Of a stretch of 12,556 nucleotides of DNA, positions 1 to 5,058 are shown one piece after another. Origin of the DNA: Acidimicrobiales bacterium (GTDB lineage: Bacteria; Actinomycetota; Acidimicrobiia; Acidimicrobiales; Bog-793); the NCBI GenBank assembly GCA_030037405.1, contig JASHRK010000416.1, forward strand, positions 1 to 12,556, written 5' to 3'. Numbering within the stretch: the first letter of the stretch is position 1; every line of letters starts with the position of its first letter. The position numbers and the translations under genes were made by a program. Under the pieces are notes generated by a model. That model did no database searches and had not been told where the DNA came from. It saw only the letters and a list, made by a program, of their open reading frames with translations.

Positions 1-111
1 CAGGCCGGGAAGCTCGGGCAGATACCGGCTCAGTACCTCCCTCACCGAACGATCGAGGACGAGCGCTGAGCGCTCCAGCGCTCGAGGCCTGAGCGCTTTG
101 CGCTCGCTCGC
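1..111. other. Window edge, coding status unresolved
   Basis: No gene can be assigned firmly here. On the plus strand a frame is open from base 1 to a TGA at 67-69 and would encode the last 22 residues of a protein ending in RTIEDER. That would make it convergent with the VOC gene, and the hairpins at 68-105 would lie between the two stops. On the minus strand, in the same frame as the VOC gene and just after its stop, a protein-like stretch (LDRSVREVLSRYLPEL) stays open to base 1, but it has no clear start codon or ribosome binding site. Both frames have fairly high G/C third positions, so the choice needs sequence to the left. Confidence 0.3.
68..105. terminator. Tandem hairpins after VOC gene, possible bidirectional terminator
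   Basis: Two GC-rich inverted repeats lie back to back 7 to 44 bases beyond the VOC stop codon. The first, 68-83, has arms GAGCGCT and AGCGCTC and can fold as a 5-bp stem with a 6-base loop. The second, 91-105, is GAGCGC-TTT-GCGCTC with a perfect 6-bp stem. A further GAGCGCT copy sits at 61-67. There is no T-tract on either side, so this is not a classical intrinsic terminator. Terminator function is inferred from position only. Confidence 0.4.
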
Positions 112-624
112 CTAGTGCGAGATCCCCACGCCACCCCTCGTGGTCGCGCCGTAGAGTCTCTTCGTCGCCTGCAGGTCGAGGGGTCGAACTCCCCGTTGCT
201 CGCCCGCCCCGTCCTTGCCCAACTGGTCGGCTGGCACGATCCAAGCGACCTCGAACTCGATGCCGTCGGGGTCCTTGGCGTAGAGGGACTTCGTCGTCCC
301 GTGGTCCGAGGCACCGACGAGCGAGCCGGCGTCCTCTAGGGCGTGGGCCAGGCGTTCGAGCTCGTCGAGGGTGTCGACCTCCCAGGCGAGGTGGTAGAGG
401 CCGACCTGGTCTTTGCCTGCGGTCGTGGGCGCGGCGTCTGTGCCGATCTCGAAAAGGCCGATGTCGTGGTCGTTCGTCGACCCAGGGGCTCTCAGAAACG
501 CAGCTCCCCTCAACCCACCTCCCGCGCTCAGCTCACGGAAGCCGAGCACCTCCGTGTAGAAGGCGACGGTTCGCCCGACGTTGCGGACGTACAGGACGGC
601 GTGGTTGAGGCGGGTGATGGGCAT
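112..624 (-). CDS. VOC family (glyoxalase/extradiol dioxygenase fold) protein
   Basis: A 170-residue protein of the vicinal oxygen chelate superfamily, which holds metal-dependent dioxygenases, glyoxalases, isomerases and antibiotic-binding proteins. It resembles the single-module CatE-like catechol-2,3-dioxygenase relatives. Residues 3-29 (ITRLNHAVLYVRNVGRTVAFY...LGF) form the first beta-alpha-beta module and 73-128 the second. Candidate metal ligands are His8, His78 (GLYHLAWEV) and Glu123 or Glu125 (DPDGIEFEVAW), the spacing expected for the 2-His-1-carboxylate site. The ATG at 624 puts the conserved N-HAVLYV strand right at the N-terminus, although the frame stays open upstream; a weak AGGG-like site precedes it. 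The last 35 residues are a charged tail beyond the usual fold. The gene is downstream of and co-oriented with the HtrA-like gene, with a 160-bp gap, so joint transcription is possible. The substrate is unknown. Confidence 0.9.
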   Translation of the reverse strand: MPITRLNHAVLYVRNVGRTVAFYTEVLGFRELSAGGGLRGAAFLRAPGSTNDHDIGLFEIGTDAAPTTAGKDQVGLYHLAWEVDTLDELERLAHALEDAGSLVGASDHGTTKSLYAKDPDGIEFEVAWIVPADQLGKDGAGEQRGVRPLDLQATKRLYGATTRGGVGISH

Positions 625-676
625 CGCCCTGTCCAACGCCCTCGACTGGGCTGTTGTTCCTATGGGTGGTGCGGGG

Positions 677-740
677 CGGCCGGCGTGGCGGTGCGGGGCC
701 GGCCCGGCGGCCGGCGTGGCCTGGGAGCGGGCGTCCCGCT
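677..740. repeat. Short direct repeat and hairpin between HtrA-like and VOC genes
   Basis: The 160-bp gap holds a perfect 13-bp direct repeat, CGGCCGGCGTGGC, at 677-689 and 708-720. It is followed by an inverted repeat AGCGGG-CGT-CCCGCT at 726-740 that can form a 6-bp stem with a 3-base loop. On the minus strand the hairpin lies 45-60 bases beyond the protease stop and could attenuate transcription between the two genes. No T-tract follows it, and no convincing promoter for the VOC gene is visible. Confidence 0.4.
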
Positions 741-784
741 GGTTCCGTAGTGGTAGAGGTTTCTTCCCGTGGGGGGCTACAACC

Positions 785-1663
785 TCAACCGGTTGGGCCG
801 AGCCCGACTCTGACCGTGATCTCCTCGGTCGCCCGTACCACGGTGAACTCGAGAACGGCGTCGCTGCCGTCGAGTGCCGCGTGGAGGTCGTCGACGGAGC
901 CGAGCGGCACTCCGCCGACGGCCACGAGGACGTCGCCGCGACGCAGGCCCGCACGGTCTGCGGCCCCACCCTCTTCCACGCCTCGGACGAGGAGGCCGTC
1001 GACCTCCGGCAGCCCCGCCGCCGCTCGCAGATGGCGTGCGGCTTGGCGCGGAGCGATGGCGGCGCCAAGGCGCCGACGGCTCGGCGCCTTGCCTCTGGCG
1101 AGGTCGTCGATGCGTTGACGGAGACCGGCATCGGCGACGACCGCAAGGTAGAAGCCTTCCTGCAGGCGGTGAGTGTTGATCCCGACCACGCGTCCCTCGA
1201 GGTCGAGGACAGGTCCGCCCGAGGATCCTCGTTCGAGAGGAGCGGTGTGCTCCAGGCCACCGCTGATGAGCCGGCCGCGGGGGCCACGAAACGAGCGGTT
1301 GAGCGACGACACGGTCCCGAGACTCGCCCGCAACCCGTGCCCTCGGGGATTGGCGAGCGCAATTACGAACTGACCCAGTTGAACCGGTCGCTCCGACAGG
1401 GGGGCAACCGGTGCCGGCGCCGTATCGACGGTGACGACGGCGAGGTCGCCATCGAGATCGGAGGTCGCATTCGAGCCGGTCGCCTGGTGCCCGTCTGAGA
1501 AACTGACCACGGTGTCTCCCTCGCGAAGGTTGTGCGCGTTCGTCACGACGGTGTTCTCCGCCACGACGAGCCCGGAGCCTGATCGGTTGACGGCGACCAC
1601 TGACGGGCCGACGGCCTCGGCGACGTCTCGGATGGCGGTGGATAGTTCTTCGGCGGCGCTCAT
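785..1663 (-). CDS. HtrA/DegP-like trypsin-fold serine protease with PDZ domain
   Basis: A 292-residue S1C-type protease. The trypsin-like domain spans about residues 5-190. His44 lies in VVTNAHNL, Asp73 in DLDGDLAVV and Ser148 in ERGSSGGPVLD, which gives a complete catalytic triad with the usual spacing. A PDZ domain follows at about 200-285 (GLLVRGVEEGGAADRAGLRRGDVLVAVGG), which in HtrA proteases binds C-terminal peptides and controls activity. Unlike typical HtrA proteins (about 350-500 residues), it has no signal peptide or membrane anchor: the N-terminus MSAAEELSTAIRDVAEAVGPSV runs straight into the protease fold, so a cytoplasmic location is predicted. The ATG at 1663 is supported by an AGAAGGAGC ribosome binding site 8-16 bases upstream. 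It is divergent from the HxlR-type regulator, whose likely operator lies inside its promoter. Confidence 0.92.
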   Translation of the reverse strand: MSAAEELSTAIRDVAEAVGPSVVAVNRSGSGLVVAENTVVTNAHNLREGDTVVSFSDGHQATGSNATSDLDGDLAVVTVDTAPAPVAPLSERPVQLGQFVIALANPRGHGLRASLGTVSSLNRSFRGPRGRLISGGLEHTAPLERGSSGGPVLDLEGRVVGINTHRLQEGFYLAVVADAGLRQRIDDLARGKAPSRRRLGAAIAPRQAARHLRAAAGLPEVDGLLVRGVEEGGAADRAGLRRGDVLVAVGGVPLGSVDDLHAALDGSDAVLEFTVVRATEEITVRVGLGPTG

Positions 1664-1695
1664 GTTTCTCGCTCCTTCTAGATGTCTCGCTCAGC

Positions 1696-1727
1696 ACTAT
1701 ACTTGTTACTTGCAAGTGACTAGTCAA
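1696..1727 (-). promoter_or_regulatory. Promoter of HtrA-like gene with overlapping palindromic operators
   Basis: Reading toward the protease gene, TTGACT (1727-1722) and TATAGT (1701-1696) look like -35 and -10 boxes with a long 20-bp spacer. The spacer and -35 box are occupied by two palindromes sharing one base: ACTTGCAAGT at 1708-1717, extending to the imperfect 16-mer GTTACTTGCAAGTGAC at 1705-1720, and TGACTAGTCA at 1717-1726. TAC...GTA-type dyads are known for HxlR/YodB regulators. The position suggests that the adjacent HxlR protein represses the protease gene and probably itself. Confidence 0.6.
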
Positions 1728-1761
1728 ACGGTCCAGGATCGGCAGGTGTAGACAGCAAGTG

Positions 1762-2175
1762 ATGACCGCCCACCTGAAGGACCCGCTAGCTCTGGCACTG
1801 GAGCACGTCGGAGACCGCTGGACGTTACTTGTCATCGGTGCGTTGCTCGAGGGCCCGCTCAAGTTCGGAGCGCTGCAGGAGGCAGTGCCAGGGGTCGCTA
1901 CCAACGTCTTGGCGGGACGGCTGAAAGAGCTCGAGCGTCATGGTCTCGTGGTCGCGGAGCCTTATTCCACTCGGCCCCTGCGGCTCGAGTACAGAGCCAC
2001 AGCCCGCGCGAGCGACCTTGCCGGAGCCCTCCGTGTCTTGGCGGCGTGGGGTGCACGGCGAGAAGGCGATCACGAGCCTCTTGCGCACAGCGGTTGCGGG
2101 ACGGCCCTGGAGGTGAGGTACTGGTGCCCGACCTGCCATCAGCTCGTCGATGACGAAGAAGACGTGTGGCTGTGA
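1762..2175 (+). CDS. HxlR-family winged-helix transcriptional regulator
   Basis: About 137 residues from the ATG at 1762; an in-frame GTG at 1759 is an equally possible start. The HxlR winged helix covers about residues 5-95: DPLALALEHVGDRWTLLVI (helix 1), FGALQEAVPGVATNVLAGRLKELERHGLV (recognition region) and the wing YSTRPLRLEYRAT. The C-terminal tail has a Cys cluster (C-G-T then Y-W-C-P-T-C-H), as in a subgroup of actinobacterial HxlR proteins, and may bind a metal or form a disulfide. The N-terminal redox Cys of YodB/HypR-type members is absent. HxlR proteins are usually local autoregulated repressors, and the palindromes 35-55 bases upstream fit that. The nearest target is the divergent HtrA-like gene. 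The upstream region has no clear ribosome binding site; a TAGACA at 1749-1754 could drive a near-leaderless transcript, but this is weak. Confidence 0.9.
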   Translation: MTAHLKDPLALALEHVGDRWTLLVIGALLEGPLKFGALQEAVPGVATNVLAGRLKELERHGLVVAEPYSTRPLRLEYRATARASDLAGALRVLAAWGARREGDHEPLAHSGCGTALEVRYWCPTCHQLVDDEEDVWL

Positions 2176-2344
2176 GGTGCCCTGGCAGATCCGGCCGCGC
2201 TCCCTGTCCTCGGTCGGTCTCGCCTTCGCTGAGAAGTGCTCTGTACTGCTCGACACTCACCTCGGGTAAGTCACGGGGTTGTGGCACCACTCGGGATTGC
2301 CGGATGCCCTTGCCTTCGAGGCTAACGGACCGCCTCGGGCCGCC

Positions 2345-2350
2345 TACGAT
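2345..2350 (+). promoter_or_regulatory. Candidate -10 box of tRNA-Lys
   Basis: TACGAT lies 13 bases upstream of the mature tRNA 5' end, a distance that fits a short leader. The corresponding -35 position reads CTAACG, a poor match, so only the -10 element is proposed. The 188-bp stretch before the tRNA (2176-2363) shows no gene. Confidence 0.4.
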
Positions 2351-2363
2351 GTCCAGCGTTCGG

Positions 2364-2436
2364 GGGCCGCTAGCTCATCGGGTAGAGCAGGGGACTTTTA
2401 ATCCCAAGGTGCCGGGTTCGAGCCCCGGGCGGCCCA
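2364..2436 (+). tRNA. tRNA-Lys(TTT)
   Basis: A complete 73-nt cloverleaf can be drawn. The acceptor stem is GGGCCGC (2364-2370) with GCGGCCC (2429-2435) and discriminator A2436. The D arm is GCTC/GAGC with an 8-base loop. The anticodon stem is GGGGA/TCCCA, with one G-A mismatch at its outer pair, and the loop CTTTTAA has anticodon TTT at 2397-2399. The T arm is CCGGG-TTCGAGC-CCCGG. CCA is not encoded, as is usual in actinobacteria. A vapBC module begins 39 bases downstream on the opposite strand. Confidence 0.96.
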
Positions 2437-2475
2437 CACAAATTCCGTTGTACGAACCACTCACTCGTCGGCCGT

Positions 2476-2889
2476 TCAGACCGCGATGACGTCCACAAGG
2501 TCCTGCAAACCTCGGAAGTCTTCCGGGTTGCGCGTGTAGAGGGGCAAGTCCGTTGCACAGGCAGTCGCCGCGATCAGGAGATCAAGGGCCCGAGTCCCAC
2601 GCGCCTTTCGTCCGCTCGCGATCTCAGTGGCGTAGATCCGGCCATAGGCGCGGGCAGCCTCTCCGTCGAATGGAAGGGGGTCGAAGGCCGCTTCTGCCCG
2701 CTGCAATCGGTCCTGTCGGCGCGCCCGCTCTCCGGCGTCCCCGGTCGCGTGAGGACCGGCGGCTAGCTCTGCCATGGTGATCGCGCTGACGGCGAGCTCG
2801 ACTGGGAGCTGTCCTGGCTCGAGTTGCTCGAGGTCGACGACGACGGAGGTATCGATGATCCCCCGCTCGGCGCGTTGCGGATCAGGCAC
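2476..2889 (-). CDS. vapC: VapC-like PIN-domain ribonuclease toxin
   Basis: A 137-residue PIN-domain endoribonuclease, the toxin of a type II pair; family members cut tRNA or rRNA. The four acidic residues expected to bind Mg/Mn are present: Asp13 (GIIDTSVVVDLE), Glu41 (ITMAELAAG), Asp103 (RALDLLIAATA) and Asp124 (TRNPEDF). Length is normal and the gene looks intact. The GTG at 2889 is the best start because it gives the usual short lead-in before IIDTS and overlaps the antitoxin stop by 8 nt, a typical coupled vapBC junction. The frame is open further upstream, but that part lies inside the antitoxin. It sits between tRNA-Lys and the antitoxin on the minus strand and should share the antitoxin promoter. 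Confidence 0.93.
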   Translation of the reverse strand: MPDPQRAERGIIDTSVVVDLEQLEPGQLPVELAVSAITMAELAAGPHATGDAGERARRQDRLQRAEAAFDPLPFDGEAARAYGRIYATEIASGRKARGTRALDLLIAATACATDLPLYTRNPEDFRGLQDLVDVIAV

Positions 2890-3136
2890 GAGGGCTTGAG
2901 TCCTGAGAGGCAACGCTGTCGAGGTCCCTGCGAAGCTGGGCCAGATCGACGCTTGGAGCACCACGGAACATGGCGATGACGGTATCGGCGCTCACGAACC
3001 GGTGTCGGCGAAGCGGAGTCAGTTCACCAACAGGTACGCCGTTTCGAGTGACGACGAAGCTCTCGCCCTGGTCCAGTGCCCGCATGATCTCGCCGCTGTC
3101 GTTCCGAAGCTGACGTTGCGTAATGTCCCTAGCCAT
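2882..3136 (-). CDS. vapB: Phd/YefM-type antitoxin of VapBC pair
   Basis: An 84-residue antitoxin. Residues 1-45 (MARDITQRQLRNDSGEIMRALDQGESFVVTRNGVPVGELTPL) match the Phd/YefM DNA-binding fold. Residues 50-84 form the tail that would wrap the toxin (FRGAPSVDLAQLRRDLDS). Antitoxins of this kind neutralise the toxin and, as a complex, repress their own operon. The ATG at 3136 was chosen because the family N-terminus begins exactly there, although the frame is open to 3529. No ribosome binding site is evident between the start and the operator dyad 10 bases upstream, so the mRNA may be leaderless. The stop overlaps the toxin start. Confidence 0.92.
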   Translation of the reverse strand: MARDITQRQLRNDSGEIMRALDQGESFVVTRNGVPVGELTPLRRHRFVSADTVIAMFRGAPSVDLAQLRRDLDSVASQDSSPRA

Positions 3137-3145
3137 GACGACACT

Positions 3146-3162
3146 GTAGCACATAGTGCTAC
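3146..3162 (-). promoter_or_regulatory. VapBC operator dyad
   Basis: A perfect inverted repeat, GTAGCAC-ATA-GTGCTAC, ends 10 bases upstream of the antitoxin ATG. On the minus strand TACAGT at 3148-3143 could be a -10 box overlapping one arm. Transcription would then start at or next to the ATG, and a bound antitoxin-toxin complex would block it. Operator function is inferred from position and from known autoregulation of this family. Confidence 0.7.
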
Positions 3163-3180
3163 GACCCGTGGTGTCGATGC

Positions 3181-3285
3181 TCGAGGTGGGGGAAGGTTCC
3201 GCCGGCGACAGCAGGCCGAGCCCGTTTAGAGACGGAGCGCCTTCGGCGACAGGAGGGACCGCCGTGCGAACTCGCCGATGCTCAT
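3181..3285 (-). pseudogene. Frameshifted, truncated MerR-family regulator remnant
   Basis: From an ATG at 3285 the minus strand reads MSIGEFARRSLLSPKALRL and then hits TAA at 3228-3226. One base to the side the family pattern continues at once as NGLGLLSPAE. This restores the MerR N-terminal DNA-binding signature (S-x-K-A-L-R-L-Y-x-x-L-G-L-L-x-P-A-E) if one base is missing from the TAC codon of the conserved Tyr. After about 35-40 residues the similarity fades, and the vapBC operator begins. The rest of the roughly 120-300-residue protein is absent, so this is a dead 5' remnant. A purine-rich GTGGAAGAG precedes the ATG. Confidence 0.65.
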
Positions 3286-3310
3286 CTCTTCCACAAGCCA
3301 ACTCCATTGT

Positions 3311-3331
3311 CATCGGGCTGGCTGCCCGATG
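3311..3331. repeat. Perfect inverted repeat in MerR remnant leader
   Basis: CATCGGGC-TGGCT-GCCCGATG can form an 8-bp stem (9 with the flanking T-A pair) and a 5-base loop. It lies between the candidate promoter at 3337-3367 and the remnant ATG at 3285. There is no T-tract on either strand. It could be an mRNA leader hairpin or a leftover terminator of the neighbouring mazF-like gene; the sequence does not decide. Confidence 0.5.
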
Positions 3332-3336
3332 AGCCC

Positions 3337-3367
3337 AGTGTGCGGGTTGCCCCAAGGTAAAGGTCAA
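3337..3367 (-). promoter_or_regulatory. Candidate MerR-type promoter with 19-bp spacer
   Basis: On the minus strand TTGACC (3367-3362) is followed 19 bp later by CACACT (3342-3337). A 19-bp spacer is the hallmark of promoters activated by MerR-family regulators. The spacer holds CTTTACCTTGGGGCAAC, an imperfect match to ACCTT..GGGGCAAGGT-like MerR sites. It lies directly upstream of the MerR remnant and was probably its autoregulated promoter. The -10 box is weak, so activity now is doubtful. Confidence 0.35.
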
Positions 3368-3402
3368 GCCCCATGGCGCGAGAGATCGTGTTGGTCGAGG
3401 CC

Positions 3403-3781
3403 TCAGCAGTCGACGGCGATGTGCAGCGCTGCGCACGCCTCGACGAGCCGAGCGGGTTCCAACGCGCAGATGCGACCTGTGAGGCTGGCCTTTGGCACGC
3501 CACGCAGGTTGTCGAAGCTTGCAACGCACTCCGACGGCATCCCGTCGCCGGGTCCGAGTGAGACCTCCGTTGGAATGCTCCGGATCGTGCGGGTCACCCG
3601 GGCAGCAAGTACGCCGTTCAGCACAGGGATGGCCGCTGATCTAGTCATGACGAGGAAGGGCCGGCGATGCTCGAGAGCTGTGATGGCTTCGACACCAGCT
3701 CGCACAGCAGCCGCCCGGCTCCCGGAGGCGCCACTTGCGACAAGTGCGTCGAGCGGCGAGTTGTTGGCGGAGCTCCGGCGA
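3403..3781 (-). pseudogene. Collapsed mazEF locus: antitoxin start fused to N-truncated MazF
   Basis: The minus frame ending at TGA 3403 reads MazF/PemK toxin from RRPFLVMTRSAAIPVLNG through VTRTIRSIPTEVSLG, DGMPSECVASFDNL and VPKASLTGRI to the C-terminus. The usual MazF beginning (M-x-R-G-x-V-W, about 12 residues) is missing. In its place, in frame, is an antitoxin-like ribbon-helix-helix segment, LDALVASGASGSRAAAVRAG followed by VEAITALEH. The antitoxin C-terminus is also absent. A deletion between arginine-rich codons common to both genes (around 3660-3672) would explain this. Upstream, the expected start of the antitoxin helix (SPELRQQL, near 3781-3758) is in a different frame, so there is a frameshift too. 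A GTG at 3705 could still start a 100-residue product. It is most likely inactive because MazF needs its N-terminal strand and loop. Confidence 0.65.
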
Positions 3782-3916
3782 GCGCGCGCTTCGGGCGAGC
3801 GCTTCGATGTAGGCGTGGTAGTAGGGACGATCGACCCGATGCGCAGGCCGCCGGCGGGCGACCCTGCCCTGACGTGTTCCGGCCGCCTACCATCGCGGGT
3901 GGCAACCCACGACCTC

Positions 3917-3924
3917 AAGGAGGG
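3917..3924 (+). promoter_or_regulatory. Strong ribosome binding site of the 59-residue gene
   Basis: AAGGAGGG is nearly a perfect anti-Shine-Dalgarno match, ending 5 bases before the ATG at 3930. It is the main evidence that the small frame is translated. Confidence 0.75.
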
Positions 3925-3929
3925 CCGAC

Positions 3930-4109
3930 ATGCCACGCCGTAGGTCGCTCACGAGCCAGCTCTACCGAGCGGCGCGTGTCAGCAACAACCTTCGTGCCGC
4001 CTCGCGTGGTCCCGGGTCGTTCGCGAAGCGTCAGGTCCGCCGCAAGGCGTACAGGGCGAGCGGCGGCTTGACCCGTGCGATCCTGAAGGCCTTCGGCCTG
4101 AGCAAGTAA
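3930..4109 (+). CDS. Small basic protein of unknown function, 59 residues
   Basis: The product begins MPRRRSLTSQLYRAARVSNN and ends AILKAFGLSK. It is very basic (about 15 Arg/Lys and no acidic residues), with no Cys and no clear membrane segment. The overall pattern (R-R-x-S-L-T-S-x-L-Y-R-A-A-R-x-S-N-x-L-R-A, then an Arg/Lys-rich centre and a short hydrophobic C-terminal helix) resembles short uncharacterised proteins widespread in actinobacteria, as far as I recall. The high positive charge suggests nucleic acid or ribosome binding, but this is speculation. The start is fixed by the strong ribosome binding site. It lies 16 nt upstream of the alpha/beta hydrolase gene on the same strand and could be cotranscribed with it, and it borders the degenerate toxin region. 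Confidence 0.75.
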   Translation: MPRRRSLTSQLYRAARVSNNLRAASRGPGSFAKRQVRRKAYRASGGLTRAILKAFGLSK

Positions 4110-4125
4110 GCAAGCGAAGGCTGTC

Positions 4126-4962
4126 ATGAGGTTCGAGGGCAGCGAGTCGAGCATCTTCTACGAGCAGTTCGGGGATGGCCCAGACATCGTCTGGGTGTCC
4201 GGTGGTGGCGGACTGGGCTCTGACTGGCACGAGTTCCAGATCCCCTACTTCTCCCCTCGCTGGCGCAGCACGACGCTCGACAACCGCGGGATCGGAAAGA
4301 CGCGCTGTGACGTGCCGCTCCCATGGCCAGTCGAATCCTTCAGCAACGACCTCGCCGAGTTGATCGAGGCGGTCTGTTCGCCGCCCGTCGCCGTCGTCGG
4401 CATCTCGATGGGCGCAGCAATCGTCCAGCAGCTCGCCCTCGACCACCCGGAGCTCTTCTTCTCTGGGATCGTGACGGGAACCGGCGCCAACAGCCGGGGA
4501 TGGGGCTGGGACTACCAAGAGGCGGAGATCGAGTTCCGCCGGCAGGGTGGCCGGCTCGACGGAATGATGGCGGTCACGCACTATGCCGCCACGATGTACC
4601 CCGCGAGAGCCCTCGGAGACCGCGAGCTTTGGCCGCGCCTTCGCAGGATGCTGCTCGACTGGATCGACTCCGGCGAGAACGAGGCATCGCTCGTCCCCCA
4701 GTGGGAGATGAGCCTCCGTTACGACCAGGCGGACCGGCTTACCTCGTGCCGCGTCCCCTTACATGTCATAGCCGGCGCCGAGGACGTGCAGGCACCGCCC
4801 CAGGACCAGATGGAGGTAGCCGAGCTCGTCCCGGGCGGCAGGTACCACGAGTTCGAGGGAATGGGGCACTGCTCGATCTACGGGCATACCCACAACGTTC
4901 TCAACCCCTTCATCGAGAAACTCATCCTGGATGACCTCAACATCTCAGTACGTAGTGAATGA
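4126..4962 (+). CDS. Alpha/beta hydrolase
   Basis: A 278-residue single-domain alpha/beta hydrolase. The oxyanion region is VSGGGGLGSDW (about 24-34). The strand leading to TLDNRGIGKT (50-59) is the usual D-x-R-G-x-G segment. The nucleophile elbow is GISMGA with Ser94, the acid is Asp220 in IAGAEDVQAP, and the catalytic His248 lies in EGMGHCS, so the triad is complete. About 145-205 form the lid. Relatives include esterases, haloperoxidase-like enzymes, 3-oxoadipate enol-lactonase-like enzymes and C-C bond hydrolases; the substrate is not evident. There is no signal peptide, so it is cytoplasmic. A GAAGG-type ribosome binding site lies about 8 bases before the ATG. It is upstream of and co-oriented with the Rieske gene but separated by 179 bp containing a promoter-like region and operators, so it may be a functionally linked but separate transcription unit. 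Confidence 0.9.
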   Translation: MRFEGSESSIFYEQFGDGPDIVWVSGGGGLGSDWHEFQIPYFSPRWRSTTLDNRGIGKTRCDVPLPWPVESFSNDLAELIEAVCSPPVAVVGISMGAAIVQQLALDHPELFFSGIVTGTGANSRGWGWDYQEAEIEFRRQGGRLDGMMAVTHYAATMYPARALGDRELWPRLRRMLLDWIDSGENEASLVPQWEMSLRYDQADRLTSCRVPLHVIAGAEDVQAPPQDQMEVAELVPGGRYHEFEGMGHCSIYGHTHNVLNPFIEKLILDDLNISVRSE

Positions 4963-4980
4963 CTAACAGTCAGTTAGTGA
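4960..4980. promoter_or_regulatory. Upstream operator-like dyad overlapping hydrolase stop
   Basis: Two nested inverted repeats share this site: TGACT-AAC-AGTCA at 4960-4972, and ACTAAC-AGTCA-GTTAGT at 4962-4978. The first has the same TGACT-N3-AGTCA form as the dyad at 5060-5072, with centres exactly 100 bp apart. It overlaps the TGA stop of the alpha/beta hydrolase. It is likely a binding site for a dimeric regulator not encoded in this window. Confidence 0.5.
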
Positions 4981-5013
4981 GGGGGAGTCTCACGACGATC
5001 TAACACGCCTACG

Positions 5014-5044
5014 TTGACGGATCAGGATCGAGTGGTGGTAGGCT
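5014..5044 (+). promoter_or_regulatory. Candidate promoter of Rieske/ABC cluster
   Basis: TTGACG (5014-5019) is a good -35 box. TAGGCT (5039-5044) is the best nearby -10 candidate, but the 19-bp spacer is longer than usual. Transcription would begin around 5051, just before the perfect dyad at 5059-5073, leaving a leader of roughly 90 bases before the Rieske ATG. Confidence 0.4.
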
Positions 5045-5058
5045 ATTCCAGACATTAG

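Noticed and set aside
581..1498. Plus-strand open frame opposite the HtrA-like protease
   Set aside because: The protease triad and PDZ motifs fix the coding strand as minus. This frame shows no domain and no ribosome binding site.
2412..2436. tRNA-Lys 3' end as an attachment site with a duplicated copy
   Set aside because: I looked for a repeat of the T-arm/acceptor 3' sequence downstream and found only short chance matches (under about 12 bases, for example near 3549 and 4130). No integrase gene is present.
3278..3943. Plus-strand open frame of 221 codons across the toxin relic region
   Set aside because: The opposite strand encodes clear MazF and antitoxin motifs. The plus frame has no recognisable domain, and its stop falls inside the small basic gene.
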